DNA of 64,000 bases from Actinomycetales bacterium (lineage in GTDB: Bacteria; Actinomycetota; Actinomycetes; Actinomycetales; Cellulomonadaceae). Positions 1-8,169 of this stretch are shown here, piece after piece. Made by a program: the position numbers and the translations under genes. The first letter of the stretch is position 1; the number at the start of each line of letters is the position of its first letter. Location of the stretch: the NCBI GenBank assembly GCA_020444245.1, contig JAHLLI010000008.1, positions 62,001-126,000 of the forward strand, given 5' to 3'. The notes beneath the pieces were generated by a model. That model did not search any database. It saw only the letters and a program-made list of their open reading frames with translations, and had not been told where the DNA came from.

Positions 1-392
1 TCGAGCTCGGGGCGAGCGGACCGGCGTCGGTCGAGCTGGTCCCGGCGCCTGTGCCGCGGCGGTTGGCCGAGCTGGTCGGGCCGCTCGACGCGCTCCTGCC
101 GCAGGGTGTCGGCGGGGAGCACGGCGAGGACTGGGTGCGCCTGGTCGTCACCGATGACCGCCGCCCCACCGACCTCTACCCGCGCGCTCGCGCGGCGTTC
201 CCGCACGTACTGTCCGTCGAGCATCGGCCCGCGACCACGGCCGCCCCGCCGCTGGTCGCGGTGACCCCGAGCCGGGACCCCGTCGAGCTCCTCGTCGAGT
301 TCGTCGAGCACGTCACGGGCGCGGCGCCGGACGAGGCGGAGCTGGCGGTGCTCACGGCCGCGTACGAGCAGGCGCGGGAGGTCGCGTCGTGA
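1..392 (+). CDS. sbcD: SbcD exonuclease subunit, C-terminal part (5' truncated by window edge)
   Basis: The open frame enters at base 3 and runs to a TGA whose first bases overlap the start of sbcC. SbcD is the Mre11-type metallo-nuclease that, with the SbcC ATPase, cuts hairpins and protein-blocked DNA ends. The visible ~129 residues lie after the phosphoesterase core: they start with a strand ending VELVPAP and continue with a capping-domain-like region, so no metal-binding motif can be checked. The assignment rests mainly on the GTGA overlap with a clear sbcC, the conserved sbcDC order, and the fit to SbcD C-termini. The GTG at 51 is internal, not the start. Confidence 0.85.
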   Translation, partial: ELGASGPASVELVPAPVPRRLAELVGPLDALLPQGVGGEHGEDWVRLVVTDDRRPTDLYPRARAAFPHVLSVEHRPATTAAPPLVAVTPSRDPVELLVEFVEHVTGAAPDEAELAVLTAAYEQAREVAS

Positions 393-3300
393 GGCTGGTC
401 CGGCTGGGGTTCGGGGCGCTCGGGCCGTTCCCCGACGAGCACGTGCTCGACCTGGACGAGCTCGGGGCCTCGGGTCTCTTCCTGCTCGAGGGGCCCACGG
501 GTGCGGGCAAGAGCACCCTCATCGACGCGGTCGTCTTCGCGCTGTACGGCAAGGTCGCCTCCGCCGGGGCGTCGGAGGACCGGCTGCGCTCGGCGCACGC
601 CGCGCCCGACGCCGAGACGTACGTCGACCTGACGTTCTCCACCGGCGCCGGGCTGTTCCGGGTGCGTCGCACGCCCGTCTACCAGCGGCCCAAGCAGCGT
701 GGCGCGGGCACCACCACCCAGCAGGCGAGCGTCCGGCTGTGGAAGCTGACCTCGCCGGACGCGCCCGGCGAGATCCTCGCGACGCGGATCGACGAGGCGG
801 GCCTCGAGCTCCAGCGGATCGTCGGGCTGGACCGGACCCAGTTCGTCCAGACCGTCGTGCTGCCGCAGGGCGAGTTCGCCGCGTTCCTGCGGGCCGACCC
901 CGAGCACCGCCGCGGCCTGCTGCAGAAGGTGTTCGGCACGGAGGTGTTCGACCGCGTGCAGCAGCGGCTCGAGCGGATGCGCGCCGACGCGCGTGCCGCG
1001 GTCTCCGACGCGGAGCAGGCGGTGCAGCGCGCGGTCGCGCGGTTCGCCGGCGCCGCCGGAGAGCCGTTCGCCGACGCGGGCGCGTCGGGGGAGCCGATCG
1101 GCGACGCGGCCGCCGGGAGCGTGCCCTCCGCCGGTGCGCCCACCCCGACGCAGGCCGCGTCCGCCCTGACCGATCGGCTCGAGGCGCAGGCGTCGGACGC
1201 CGGCGACGCTGCGGCGCTCGCGTCGGCCGCCAGTGCGTCCGCCCGTACGGAGCGGGACGAGGTCCTGGCCCGTGTCGCGTCCGTGCGGCGCCGCGACGCG
1301 CTGCACACGTCGCTCGCGACCCTGGAGGCGGCCGAGCCCGAAGTCGCCGCCGCCCAGGAGCGGTGGCTCGCGGCACAGCTCGCGGCCGAGCTCTGGCCGC
1401 GGGTCGAGCGGGCCCGGTCCGCCGCCGCCCTGGTCGAGGAGCGGACGCTCGCGCACGGCGCCGCTCGAGCCGCCGCGTCGGACGAGCTGCGCGCGACGGT
1501 CGGCGAGGGCGACGCCGAGGTGGTGCTCAAGGCCCTCGCCGCGGAGCTGGAGGCCGCCGTCGGCGCGAGGGGTGCGTTGGCGCGGGCGCTCGAGCTCGAG
1601 GGCGCCCTCCCCGAGCGCCGGGAGGACCTCGAGTCCCGCGCCGAGGCGCACGCCGCCGCCCGGCACGCCATCGGCGTGGAGCGTGCCGAGCTCGCCGCGC
1701 TGCCCGGACGGCGCGCGGAGCAGGCCGCGTCCCTCGACACCGCGCGCGAGCTGGCCGCCACCCTCGGCGCCGCTCGCCTCGGCCTGGCGACCGCCGTCGG
1801 GCGCCTCGAGGCCGCGCGCGAGGTCGGGCTCCTCACCGCGCAGCTCGAACGCGAGCGGGAGCGCGCCGCCGAGCGCGCCGAGGAGCTGCGCATGGCCAAC
1901 GACGCGCTCGCCGCCGCACACCGCGCCCGGCTCGCGGACCTCGCGGGTGAGCTCGCCGCGGCGCTCGTGCCGGGCGAGCCGTGCGCGGTCTGCGGCGCCG
2001 TCGAGCACCCCGCGCCCGCCACCCCCGCAGCCGCCGGTCCCGCACCCGACCCCGAGGCCGTGGAGCGGGTGCGCGCCGACGCCGAGGCCACCCTGCGCGA
2101 CGTGCTGTCCCAGGTCGAGGCGCTCGCCGAGCGGCTGGCCGCCCGCCGGGAGGTCGCCGGTGGCGACCAGGCCGAGGTGGAGGCGGTCGTCGAGGCCGCG
2201 CAGCGGCGGGTCGCCGAGGCGGAGGACGCCGAGAGCCGAGCCGCGGAGCTGCGGGAAGCGCTCGCCGAGCTGGACGCCGAGCTCGACTCGCGCCGCGTCG
2301 CGCTGGCCGACCGGGAGGCGCGCCTCACCGCCGACGAGGCCCGCGCCGCCGAGCTGCGCCGGGAGCTCGAGGAGGACGAGCTCGAGGTCCTGCTCGCCGC
2401 GGACGGCGAGTCGTCGGTGCGCCTGCGCGACGAGGCCTGGCGCCGGCGGGCGGACCAGGCCCGGGCATGGTCGGCGGCGCTCTCCGCCCTCGCCGAGGCC
2501 GAGCGGGACCTGGCCGCCGCCGAGCGTGAGCGGGACGCAGCGCTGGCCGAGGCGGACCGCACGGTGGCGCAGGTGATCGCCGACCGGCTCACCCCCGCGC
2601 AGGCGAACGCGCTGCGCGCGGTCGTCGACGAGCACGCCGCCGAGCGCGCCAGGGTGACCCGCGCACTCGCAGAGCCGGGGATCGCCTCCGTCGCCGGGCT
2701 CGACACCGCCGAGGTCGGCGCCGCGCTCGAGTCGGCCGAGGCCGCACTGGCGGCGGCAGAGGTCACGTCCCGCGAGCGCGCGGCGCAGGCTGCCGTGCTC
2801 CGGGAACGCGCCGACGCCGCGGCGGCCGCGCTGGTCGAGCTCGTCGCCGCGGACGCCGCCCACCGCGACGCCCGCTCCGCAGCAGCCCCCGTGATCCGGA
2901 TGGCCAACATCGCCACCGCCAGCGGCGGCGAGGGCGCGCTCACGCTGGCCACGTACGTCCTCGGCCAGCGGTTCGCCGACCTGGTCGCGGCGGCGAACGC
3001 CCGACTGGTCGGCATCTCCGACGGGCGCTACGAGCTCGTGCGCTCCACGGAGCGCGAGGCGGTCCGCACCCGGCGGCTGGGCCTGGCGATGCAGGTGCTC
3101 GACCACCGGACCGGGAGCGCCCGCGACCCGCGCACCCTGTCCGGCGGCGAGACCTTCTACGTCTCGCTGTGCCTCGCGCTCGGGCTGGCCGACGTGGTGA
3201 CCGCCGAGGCCGGCGGCGTCGAGCTGGGCACGCTGCTCATCGACGAGGGCTTCGGTGCCCTGGACGCCGAGACCCTCGAGGTGGTGCTGGCTGAGCTCTC

Positions 3301-3430
3301 CCGGCTGCGCGACGGGGGCCGGGTGGTCGGTGTCGTCTCACACGTCGACGCGCTCAAGGGCGCGATCGCGGAGCGGATCGAGGTGCGCCGCCGCGCGGAC
3401 GGCGCGTCCACGCTCACCGTGCGCGCCTGA
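389..3430 (+). CDS. sbcC: SbcC, SMC-like ATPase subunit of the SbcCD nuclease
   Basis: 1013 residues with the Rad50/SbcC plan. Walker A GPTGAGKS is at residues 35-42. Two long Ala/Glu/Arg-rich coiled-coil arms flank a zinc hook CAVC at residues 532-535. The C-terminal lobe has the ABC signature LSGGE near residue 917 and Walker B followed by the D-loop (LLIDEGFGALD) near 948-958. Length matches the family. The GTG start overlaps the sbcD stop by four bases, giving translational coupling and a fixed stoichiometry. SbcCD acts in the cytoplasm on hairpins and blocked double-strand ends. All ATPase and hook residues are present, so it should be active. Confidence 0.97.
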   Translation: MRLVRLGFGALGPFPDEHVLDLDELGASGLFLLEGPTGAGKSTLIDAVVFALYGKVASAGASEDRLRSAHAAPDAETYVDLTFSTGAGLFRVRRTPVYQRPKQRGAGTTTQQASVRLWKLTSPDAPGEILATRIDEAGLELQRIVGLDRTQFVQTVVLPQGEFAAFLRADPEHRRGLLQKVFGTEVFDRVQQRLERMRADARAAVSDAEQAVQRAVARFAGAAGEPFADAGASGEPIGDAAAGSVPSAGAPTPTQAASALTDRLEAQASDAGDAAALASAASASARTERDEVLARVASVRRRDALHTSLATLEAAEPEVAAAQERWLAAQLAAELWPRVERARSAAALVEERTLAHGAARAAASDELRATVGEGDAEVVLKALAAELEAAVGARGALARALELEGALPERREDLESRAEAHAAARHAIGVERAELAALPGRRAEQAASLDTARELAATLGAARLGLATAVGRLEAAREVGLLTAQLERERERAAERAEELRMANDALAAAHRARLADLAGELAAALVPGEPCAVCGAVEHPAPATPAAAGPAPDPEAVERVRADAEATLRDVLSQVEALAERLAARREVAGGDQAEVEAVVEAAQRRVAEAEDAESRAAELREALAELDAELDSRRVALADREARLTADEARAAELRRELEEDELEVLLAADGESSVRLRDEAWRRRADQARAWSAALSALAEAERDLAAAERERDAALAEADRTVAQVIADRLTPAQANALRAVVDEHAAERARVTRALAEPGIASVAGLDTAEVGAALESAEAALAAAEVTSRERAAQAAVLRERADAAAAALVELVAADAAHRDARSAAAPVIRMANIATASGGEGALTLATYVLGQRFADLVAAANARLVGISDGRYELVRSTEREAVRTRRLGLAMQVLDHRTGSARDPRTLSGGETFYVSLCLALGLADVVTAEAGGVELGTLLIDEGFGALDAETLEVVLAELSRLRDGGRVVGVVSHVDALKGAIAERIEVRRRADGASTLTVRA

Positions 3431-3432
3431 GG

Positions 3433-3762
3433 TCACCAGCTCCAGCCGCGGGCGGCCAGCTCGAGCTCCACGCGCAGGCGCTCGTCGTCGGTGCGGGACC
3501 TGGCGGGCGGCACCCCTGCGGCTCGGCAGGCGTCGCCGAGCAACGCGTCGTAGGCGTCCTTGGTCGCGATGAAGCGCTGGCCGCGGGCGAACATCCGCTC
3601 GTCGTTCTCGATCCTGAGCAGCAGGTTCGCCACCACCCCGAGGCGCACCTGGAGGTTGAGCGTCGCGAACGGGTCCTCGGCGGGCGGTGGCGGCGCAAAG
3701 AGGTGCCAGAGCCGAGCCCACATGTGAGGCTGCGGCCGAGTCGGTGCGTGGTACAGCGACAT
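3433..3762 (-). CDS. conserved hypothetical protein, 109 aa
   Basis: Convergent with sbcC, with two bases between the stop codons. The ATG at 3762 is chosen because GGGGAG lies about seven bases upstream; longer readings run into the oppositely oriented gene at 3853. The product is soluble, with a Pro-rich stretch (residues 24-29, APPPPA) followed by a mostly helical region rich in Arg, Asp and Glu that ends in GWSW. There are no membrane segments, cysteine clusters or known catalytic motifs. It resembles unannotated short actinobacterial proteins. Function unknown. Confidence 0.6.
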   Translation of the reverse strand: MSLYHAPTRPQPHMWARLWHLFAPPPPAEDPFATLNLQVRLGVVANLLLRIENDERMFARGQRFIATKDAYDALLGDACRAAGVPPARSRTDDERLRVELELAARGWSW

Positions 3763-3840
3763 GGCACTCCCCGTCGAGACCTCCAGGCTACGATCCGGCG
3801 CGGCGCGGGGAAAGCCCAATGGCGCACTCCGCGGCCCGGA

Positions 3841-3846
3841 TAGGGT
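3841..3846 (+). promoter_or_regulatory. -10 box of a probable leaderless promoter
   Basis: TAGGGT fits the actinobacterial -10 pattern TANNNT and ends six bases before the GTG at 3853, so transcription would start at the start codon. No Shine-Dalgarno sequence is present in those six bases. Confidence 0.55.
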
Positions 3847-3852
3847 CGCTTC

Positions 3853-4512
3853 GTGCTCCGCAGACTCCTCATCGCGCTCCTCGTGGTCGTCGTGCTCGGC
3901 GCCGCCGCGGCGGGAGGCGACGCGGCGATGCGTCAACGGACCGTCGGCGTCATCGAGTCGGACCTGGCGGGTCTTGGCCTGCACAACCCGCACGTGTCGA
4001 TCGGCGGGCTGGTCGTCACCCCACAGGTGCTCGCCGGGCGGTTCGGCCGGATGGTCGTGACGGCGGACTCGATGCTGGTCCAGGGTCTGGAGCTGGACCA
4101 CGTGGACGCCACGCTCACCGACGTCACCACGGGCGACGAGCCCAGGGCGGGCACCTTCGTGGCGACCGCCGAGCTGAGCCCCGCGGCGATGACCGCGGCC
4201 GTGGGCGCCGACCTGGACATCACCGTGCAGGACGGCGCGCTGGTCGCGACCCTGCGGGCGGCCCCGTTGTCCGCCACGATCGTGCCGAACCTGCGCAGCG
4301 ACCGGATCGACCTGGAGGTCACCAAGCTCACCCTGGCCGGGGTGTCCGTCGCGCCCGCCGACCTGCCGCTCGGCCTCGGCGACGCGTTCGAGAACATGTC
4401 CGTCGCCGTCGACGGCCTACCGCCGGGCGTCGTCCTGGAGGACGTGACGGTCGGCCAGACGTCGCTCGAGCTCAGCTTCAGCGGCACGGACGTCGCCCTC
4501 GAGCTGCCCTGA
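3853..4512 (+). CDS. LmeA-like lipid-binding protein (DUF2993)
   Basis: 219 residues. Residues 1-22 form an uncleaved signal anchor or signal peptide (LLIALLVVVVLGAAAA). The rest is an alternating beta-strand domain of the DUF2993/LmeA type, recognised by the pattern of a short Arg-rich start, one hydrophobic helix, then repeated strands with G-V-V-T and L-E-L-D-H-V motifs. Characterised relatives (mycobacterial LmeA) bind phospholipid and support cell-envelope lipoglycan maturation; that role here is inference. The gene is alone, divergent from the gene at 3433-3762, and has a leaderless-type promoter. Confidence 0.75.
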   Translation: MLRRLLIALLVVVVLGAAAAGGDAAMRQRTVGVIESDLAGLGLHNPHVSIGGLVVTPQVLAGRFGRMVVTADSMLVQGLELDHVDATLTDVTTGDEPRAGTFVATAELSPAAMTAAVGADLDITVQDGALVATLRAAPLSATIVPNLRSDRIDLEVTKLTLAGVSVAPADLPLGLGDAFENMSVAVDGLPPGVVLEDVTVGQTSLELSFSGTDVALELP

Positions 4513-4550
4513 AACCCGTGCGCGACGCTGTGCTCGGATCGCTCGCGGAC

Positions 4551-4556
4551 TAGGGT
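4551..4556 (+). promoter_or_regulatory. -10 box of a probable leaderless promoter for deoD
   Basis: TAGGGT is followed by seven bases and the ATG at 4564. The spacing puts the transcription start at or next to the start codon, and no ribosome binding site is visible. The same hexamer serves the gene just upstream. Confidence 0.55.
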
Positions 4557-4563
4557 TCCGCGC

Positions 4564-5310
4564 ATGGCCACTCCGCACCTCGGCGCCGAGCCTGGTGACT
4601 TCGCCCCCGACGTCCTGATGCCCGGGGACCCGCGCCGCGCAGCACGGATCGCCGAGACCGTCCTGCAGGACGCCACGCTGGTCACCGAGGTGCGCGGGAT
4701 CCTCGGGTTCACCGGCACCTTCGACGGCGCTCCGGTCTCGGTGCTCGCGTCGGGCATGGGCATGCCGTCGATCAGCATCTACGCGACCGAGCTGTACCGG
4801 TTCTACGGGGTGCGCCGGATCATCCGGATCGGCACCGCCGGTGGGATGGCGCCGCACCTGGAGGTCGGCGACGTCGTGATCGCCAACGCGGCGCACACCG
4901 ACTCCCAGATGACCGCGCTGCGCATCCCGGGCATCCACTACAGCCACGTGCCCAGCTACCGGCTGCTGGCCGCCGCGGCGAACGCCGCCGGCGTGGGGGA
5001 CCCGCCGCCCACCGGGCGCCGACGCCGGGCGCGGTCGCCCAAGGCCTACGTCGGCCCGGTGATCTCGTCGGACACCTTCTACGCCGACCGCCCGCAGACC
5101 AACGACCTCCTGGTCGCGCACGGCACGCTGGCCGTGGAGATGGAGGCTGCAGCGCTGTACGCGACGGCCGACCGCGAGGGCGGCGAGGCGCTGGCGATCT
5201 GCACGATCTCCGACCTGCTGTTCTCCGACGCGTCGCTGTCCGCCGAGGAGCGCGAGCGCCTGTTCGACCGCTCGGTGCAGCTGGGCCTCGCCGCCTTCGC
5301 GACGGCCTGA
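4564..5310 (+). CDS. deoD: purine-nucleoside phosphorylase, DeoD type
   Basis: 248 residues, close to the enterobacterial hexameric enzyme, which splits purine ribo- and deoxyribonucleosides with phosphate to give base and pentose 1-phosphate. Visible family marks: MATPH at the N-terminus with the intersubunit His, MPGDP for phosphate binding (residues 19-23), VRGILGFTGT, GMGMPSISIY, the ribose-binding EMEAAALY and the catalytic Asp in TISDL. An Arg-rich insertion (RRRRARSPK, about residues 152-160) replaces a short turn of the E. coli protein and is probably a surface loop. The start is fixed by the leaderless promoter and the family N-terminus. Confidence 0.95.
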   Translation: MATPHLGAEPGDFAPDVLMPGDPRRAARIAETVLQDATLVTEVRGILGFTGTFDGAPVSVLASGMGMPSISIYATELYRFYGVRRIIRIGTAGGMAPHLEVGDVVIANAAHTDSQMTALRIPGIHYSHVPSYRLLAAAANAAGVGDPPPTGRRRRARSPKAYVGPVISSDTFYADRPQTNDLLVAHGTLAVEMEAAALYATADREGGEALAICTISDLLFSDASLSAEERERLFDRSVQLGLAAFATA

Positions 5311-5316
5311 GGGCTC

Positions 5317-5499
5317 TCAGTCCCGCTGCTTCTCGATGAAGTCCTTGGCCGCGGCAGCGCCCATGTCGACCTTGTCGTCCAGGCCGTCCGGCGTGCGGTC
5401 CTTGACCTGGTCGGCCGCCTTGTCGACCAGGCCCCCCGCCTGGTCCGCGTTGCCCCCCAGCGCGTCCTTCGCCTTGTCCATGAAGCCGTCGATGTTCAT
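5317..5499 (-). CDS. small acidic helical protein, MT0933-like antitoxin family
   Basis: 60 residues from the ATG at 5499. It is highly charged with repeated DKA/DQA/DKV steps (for example GLDDKVDMGAAAAKD), like the PF14013 family named for the mycobacterial Rv0909 antitoxin. In this family the label 'antitoxin' rests on very few members. No SRPBCC toxin gene of the Rv0910 kind is adjacent, so a stress or solubility role is equally possible. Convergent with deoD, six bases apart. Confidence 0.65.
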   Translation of the reverse strand: MNIDGFMDKAKDALGGNADQAGGLVDKAADQVKDRTPDGLDDKVDMGAAAAKDFIEKQRD

Positions 5500-5646
5500 G
5501 GTCCCCACTCCCCACCGGGCCGCGCCGTGCGCGCGGCGTCCCGACATTGCTAGCGGACCCGCCCCGAGGCCGCAACGCGCGGAAGTCACCCGCGGCTCGG
5601 GTCAACCCACGGGCCGTCGTGTCGATGGAGAGAGCGAGGAGGCCAC

Positions 5647-5913
5647 ATGTCAGCGCTCTTGACGCCCCGCCCGGTCAGCGGCTCGTCCGCCGTGCTGCAC
5701 GGCGCGCACCCGCTGCGGGGCTATCCGGTCACGTACCGGATCACGCCGCTCGTCCGCCAGGCCGGTGTCGCCGCCGCGTTCCTGGTCGAGGAGGCCGACG
5801 GCGACCTGACCTCCGACGAGGCATGGGAGACCGCCGAGCGCTCGCAGCAGCTGATGACCGTGGGCCAGGTGCGCGAGCTGGTGGAGCGGGTCTCCTTCCA
5901 CAACGCGCGCTGA
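5647..5913 (+). CDS. conserved hypothetical protein, 88 aa
   Basis: Start ATG at 5647 is preceded by GAGGAGG at a good distance. The product has a short N-terminal extension, then YPVTYRITPLVRQAGVAAAFLVEEADG, which looks like two beta strands, and a C-terminal helix (TVGQVRELVERVSFH). No membrane segment or metal ligands. Convergent with the HNH nuclease gene, four bases between the stops. Function unknown. Confidence 0.6.
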   Translation: MSALLTPRPVSGSSAVLHGAHPLRGYPVTYRITPLVRQAGVAAAFLVEEADGDLTSDEAWETAERSQQLMTVGQVRELVERVSFHNAR

Positions 5914-5917
5914 CGCA

Positions 5918-6583
5918 CTACCCGCCCGCGGCCGTGCGGCACCGGCCCAGCTCACGGGCCAGCGCGTCCCGTTCCGCGGCCGTGACCCACAGCCCCCACT
6001 TCGCTTTCACCGCGACCTGCCGGATCGCGTACGGGCAGCGGTAGGAGCGGGCCGGCGGGAGCCAGGTGGCCGCGTCGCCCGCGCCCTTGGCCTGGTTCAG
6101 GCCGCCGTCGACGGCGAGCAGGTTCAGCGGGTCGTTGGCGAACGCTGCACGCTGCGCCGGGGTCCACTGCTGGGCGCCCTTCTGCCAGGCGTCGGCCAGC
6201 GCGACGACGTGGTCGATCTGCACGTCCTCGGCCCGGTCGCGGGAGAACGCGATCTCGGTGCCGCCGTACGGGTCGAGCAGCGTGCCGGCGAGCACGCGGC
6301 AGCCGTCCAGCTCGAGCGCGGTCAGGTCCCGGGCCAGCACCTCGTCCCGGGTGGAGCACCCGTCGCCGTCCACGTCCGCCCAGCCGTCGCCGAACTGCTC
6401 GCGGTCGTAGCCCGTCTTCGCAGCGCGCCCCTTCACGGCGAGCCCGTCGAGCTGGGCGCGCGCGGTGGCGACCTCGGCCGCGGGCACCACGATCGCCGGG
6501 CCGGCGTCCGGCCGGGGCCACAGCCACGCGACCGCGGCGACCACCAGCAGCGCGGCCACCGGCCACCACAGCGAGCGTCGCAC
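5918..6583 (-). CDS. membrane-anchored HNH endonuclease family protein (DUF1524 type)
   Basis: 221 residues. Residues 1-22 form a signal anchor (WWPVAALLVVAAVAWLWP), so the nuclease domain is outside the membrane or secreted. The DUF1524/HNH core is clear: IDHVVALADAW (catalytic His), a spaced FANDPLNLLAVDG with the conserved Asn, then LNQAKGAGDAATWLPP. This family is usually annotated as a non-specific secreted nuclease; DNA scavenging or competition are possible roles. The GTG at 6581-6583 is the start that keeps the anchor intact. Confidence 0.85.
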   Translation of the reverse strand: MRRSLWWPVAALLVVAAVAWLWPRPDAGPAIVVPAAEVATARAQLDGLAVKGRAAKTGYDREQFGDGWADVDGDGCSTRDEVLARDLTALELDGCRVLAGTLLDPYGGTEIAFSRDRAEDVQIDHVVALADAWQKGAQQWTPAQRAAFANDPLNLLAVDGGLNQAKGAGDAATWLPPARSYRCPYAIRQVAVKAKWGLWVTAAERDALARELGRCRTAAGG

Positions 6584-6747
6584 GCCCGAACTCTGCCACC
6601 GAGGGCGGACGTCGCGGCGCGATCACCAGGCCGCGCTCGACGGAAAGGGCGCCGGTGTCCGCTTCGTGGCGTTTGTTCACCTCGCACAGGCTTCAGGTCC
6701 GGCGCCGGACGTGCCGATACAGGCACCAAGCCGACCCCGGAGAGACG

Positions 6748-6831
6748 ATGACGGACCGCCGCAGCGCCACGCGCGGGCTCGCCCAGAGCCGCGCGTCCCG
6801 GTGGTGCGTCTCCACCCAGGGGGCGCGGTGA
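6748..6831 (+). CDS. probable short leader ORF, 27 aa
   Basis: An ATG six to seven bases after CCGGAGAG opens a 27-codon frame ending in TGA that overlaps the GTG start of the DUF4190 gene as GTGA. All 26 codons after the ATG end in G or C, as expected for coding DNA in this genome and not for an untranslated leader. The peptide is Arg/Ser-rich with one Cys and one Trp near the end. It may be a regulatory leader peptide whose translation feeds the next gene. No known family. Confidence 0.4.
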   Translation: MTDRRSATRGLAQSRASRWCVSTQGAR

Positions 6832-8126
6832 CCGAACACCCGGTGAACGGTGCACCCCTGACCCGCCGCGAGCTGCGCGAGCTCGAGCGTCGGCGCGTCC
6901 TGGAGGCGTCAGCGGCGCTGGCTGAGCTCGCCGCTGCCCCCCCGGCGGCGCCTTCGCACGCCGAGCTCGCCGCCACCCTGGCGGCGCCCTCGCACGACGA
7001 GCCGGCGCGCCCGGCGCAGCGCGAGGCCTGGCAGCCGCCCGCTGCGCCGACGTCCACCGGTTCCTCGCTGACCCGCCGTGAGCTCCGGCAGCGCAACGTC
7101 GAGGTCGAGCCGGTGCGCCTGTCGGTCCCGTCGCAGTCGCCCGCCTCGGCCCTCGAGTCGCCGAGCACCGTCGGGGAGTCCGGCGTGGCGCCGACCTCCG
7201 GTGTGGCGTCCATCCCGGTCTCCACGATCCGTGAGCACGCCCACGACCAGGACCATCTGCCCGCCTCCGCCCTGGCGGCCGCGGTGCAGGGCCGCCGCGC
7301 CGGGATGCGCGACGCGGCCGCGGCCCGGCCGCGTCCGGTCGAGGGCATCGCTGCGGGCGGTGTGGCCGCCGAGGTCGGCGGGTCCGTCGCGCTCGCCGCC
7401 CGGACCGGTCCCACTCCGGCGCAGGACGACGAGCCGCCCGTGGTGACGGACGGCTTCGGGATGCCCGCGGTGTTCATGGACGCCCCCGTGCTGCCCGCGC
7501 TGCGCCCGATCGAGGAGTTCGAGGCCGAGCTGGTCCGCGAGGCCCTGGGCGGGTCTCCCGCGGGCGACGGGCCGGCACCCTCACAGCCCGACGAGCCGGA
7601 CGAGCCCGACGAGCCGGCCGGGCACCTCGGTTCGGTCGAGCCCGCAGCCGGGCCCCTCGGTTCGGTCGAGCCCGCAGCCGGCGCCGTCGAGCCGAGCAGC
7701 CCGGCCGCGCCGGGCGCGCCCGCCGAGGAACCGATCGCGAGAACGTTCGAGCCCGCCCGCACAGCCACCGTGCCCAGCCCACGCACCGTCACCTCGCGGC
7801 GCCTCGGCCTCGAGCACCCCGTGGCGCGGGCGGCTCCCGCCGCGCCCCGGCGGCGGCCGCGCGCTCCCGCGCCGAGCCCGCAGCGTTCGTCCGGCGACGT
7901 CCTGAAGATCCCGGCCGGCCGCTGGCAGGCGGTGTACGGCGCCTGGATCGGCGTGGCCGCGGTCGCGGTGTGGGCGCTCGGTCCGGTCGCGCTGGTGCTC
8001 GGGCTCTGGGCGCTGGTGCAGGCCAGGGTCGAGGGCTACGGGCGAGGCCGTCCGTACACCGCGATCGTCGGCGGTGTCGTCGGCACGGTCCTCGGCGTGC
8101 TGTTCCTGCTCAACGCCTCGGGCTGA
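6828..8126 (+). CDS. membrane protein with long disordered N-terminus and DUF4190-like C-terminus
   Basis: 432 residues from GTG 6828, which has AGGGGGCG just upstream; the frame stays open further 5' but without coding character. Residues 1-360 are low-complexity, rich in Ala, Pro, Glu, Ser and Arg. They include two LTRRELR(E/Q) segments (near residues 8 and 81) and a tandem repeat GxLGSVEPAA. The last ~75 residues hold two membrane helices (YGAWIGVAAVAVWALGPVALVLGLWALV and TAIVGGVVGTVLGVLFLL) of the DUF4190 type. The long cytoplasmic tail may be a protein-interaction arm. No enzymatic motif. Confidence 0.7.
   Translation: MTEHPVNGAPLTRRELRELERRRVLEASAALAELAAAPPAAPSHAELAATLAAPSHDEPARPAQREAWQPPAAPTSTGSSLTRRELRQRNVEVEPVRLSVPSQSPASALESPSTVGESGVAPTSGVASIPVSTIREHAHDQDHLPASALAAAVQGRRAGMRDAAAARPRPVEGIAAGGVAAEVGGSVALAARTGPTPAQDDEPPVVTDGFGMPAVFMDAPVLPALRPIEEFEAELVREALGGSPAGDGPAPSQPDEPDEPDEPAGHLGSVEPAAGPLGSVEPAAGAVEPSSPAAPGAPAEEPIARTFEPARTATVPSPRTVTSRRLGLEHPVARAAPAAPRRRPRAPAPSPQRSSGDVLKIPAGRWQAVYGAWIGVAAVAVWALGPVALVLGLWALVQARVEGYGRGRPYTAIVGGVVGTVLGVLFLLNASG
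7621..7680 (+). repeat. 30-bp tandem duplication inside the DUF4190 gene
   Basis: Positions 7621-7650 and 7651-7680 are identical at 29 of 30 bases and encode GHLGSVEPAA and GPLGSVEPAA. The near identity indicates a recent in-frame duplication. Confidence 0.9.
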
Positions 8127-8169
8127 GAACGCCCACCGGGCGACATCGCGGGGTGGTAGACACGGAGGC

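Noticed and set aside
176-3106. 976-residue open frame on the minus strand opposite sbcC
   Set aside because: It is a high-GC shadow of sbcC. The plus-strand protein has intact ATPase and zinc-hook motifs, while the antisense reading is Arg/Gly/Leu-rich and has no domain.
3763-4101. Longer N-terminus for the 109-aa minus-strand protein
   Set aside because: It would run through the start and first 80 codons of the LmeA-like gene on the other strand. ATG 3762 has its own Shine-Dalgarno.
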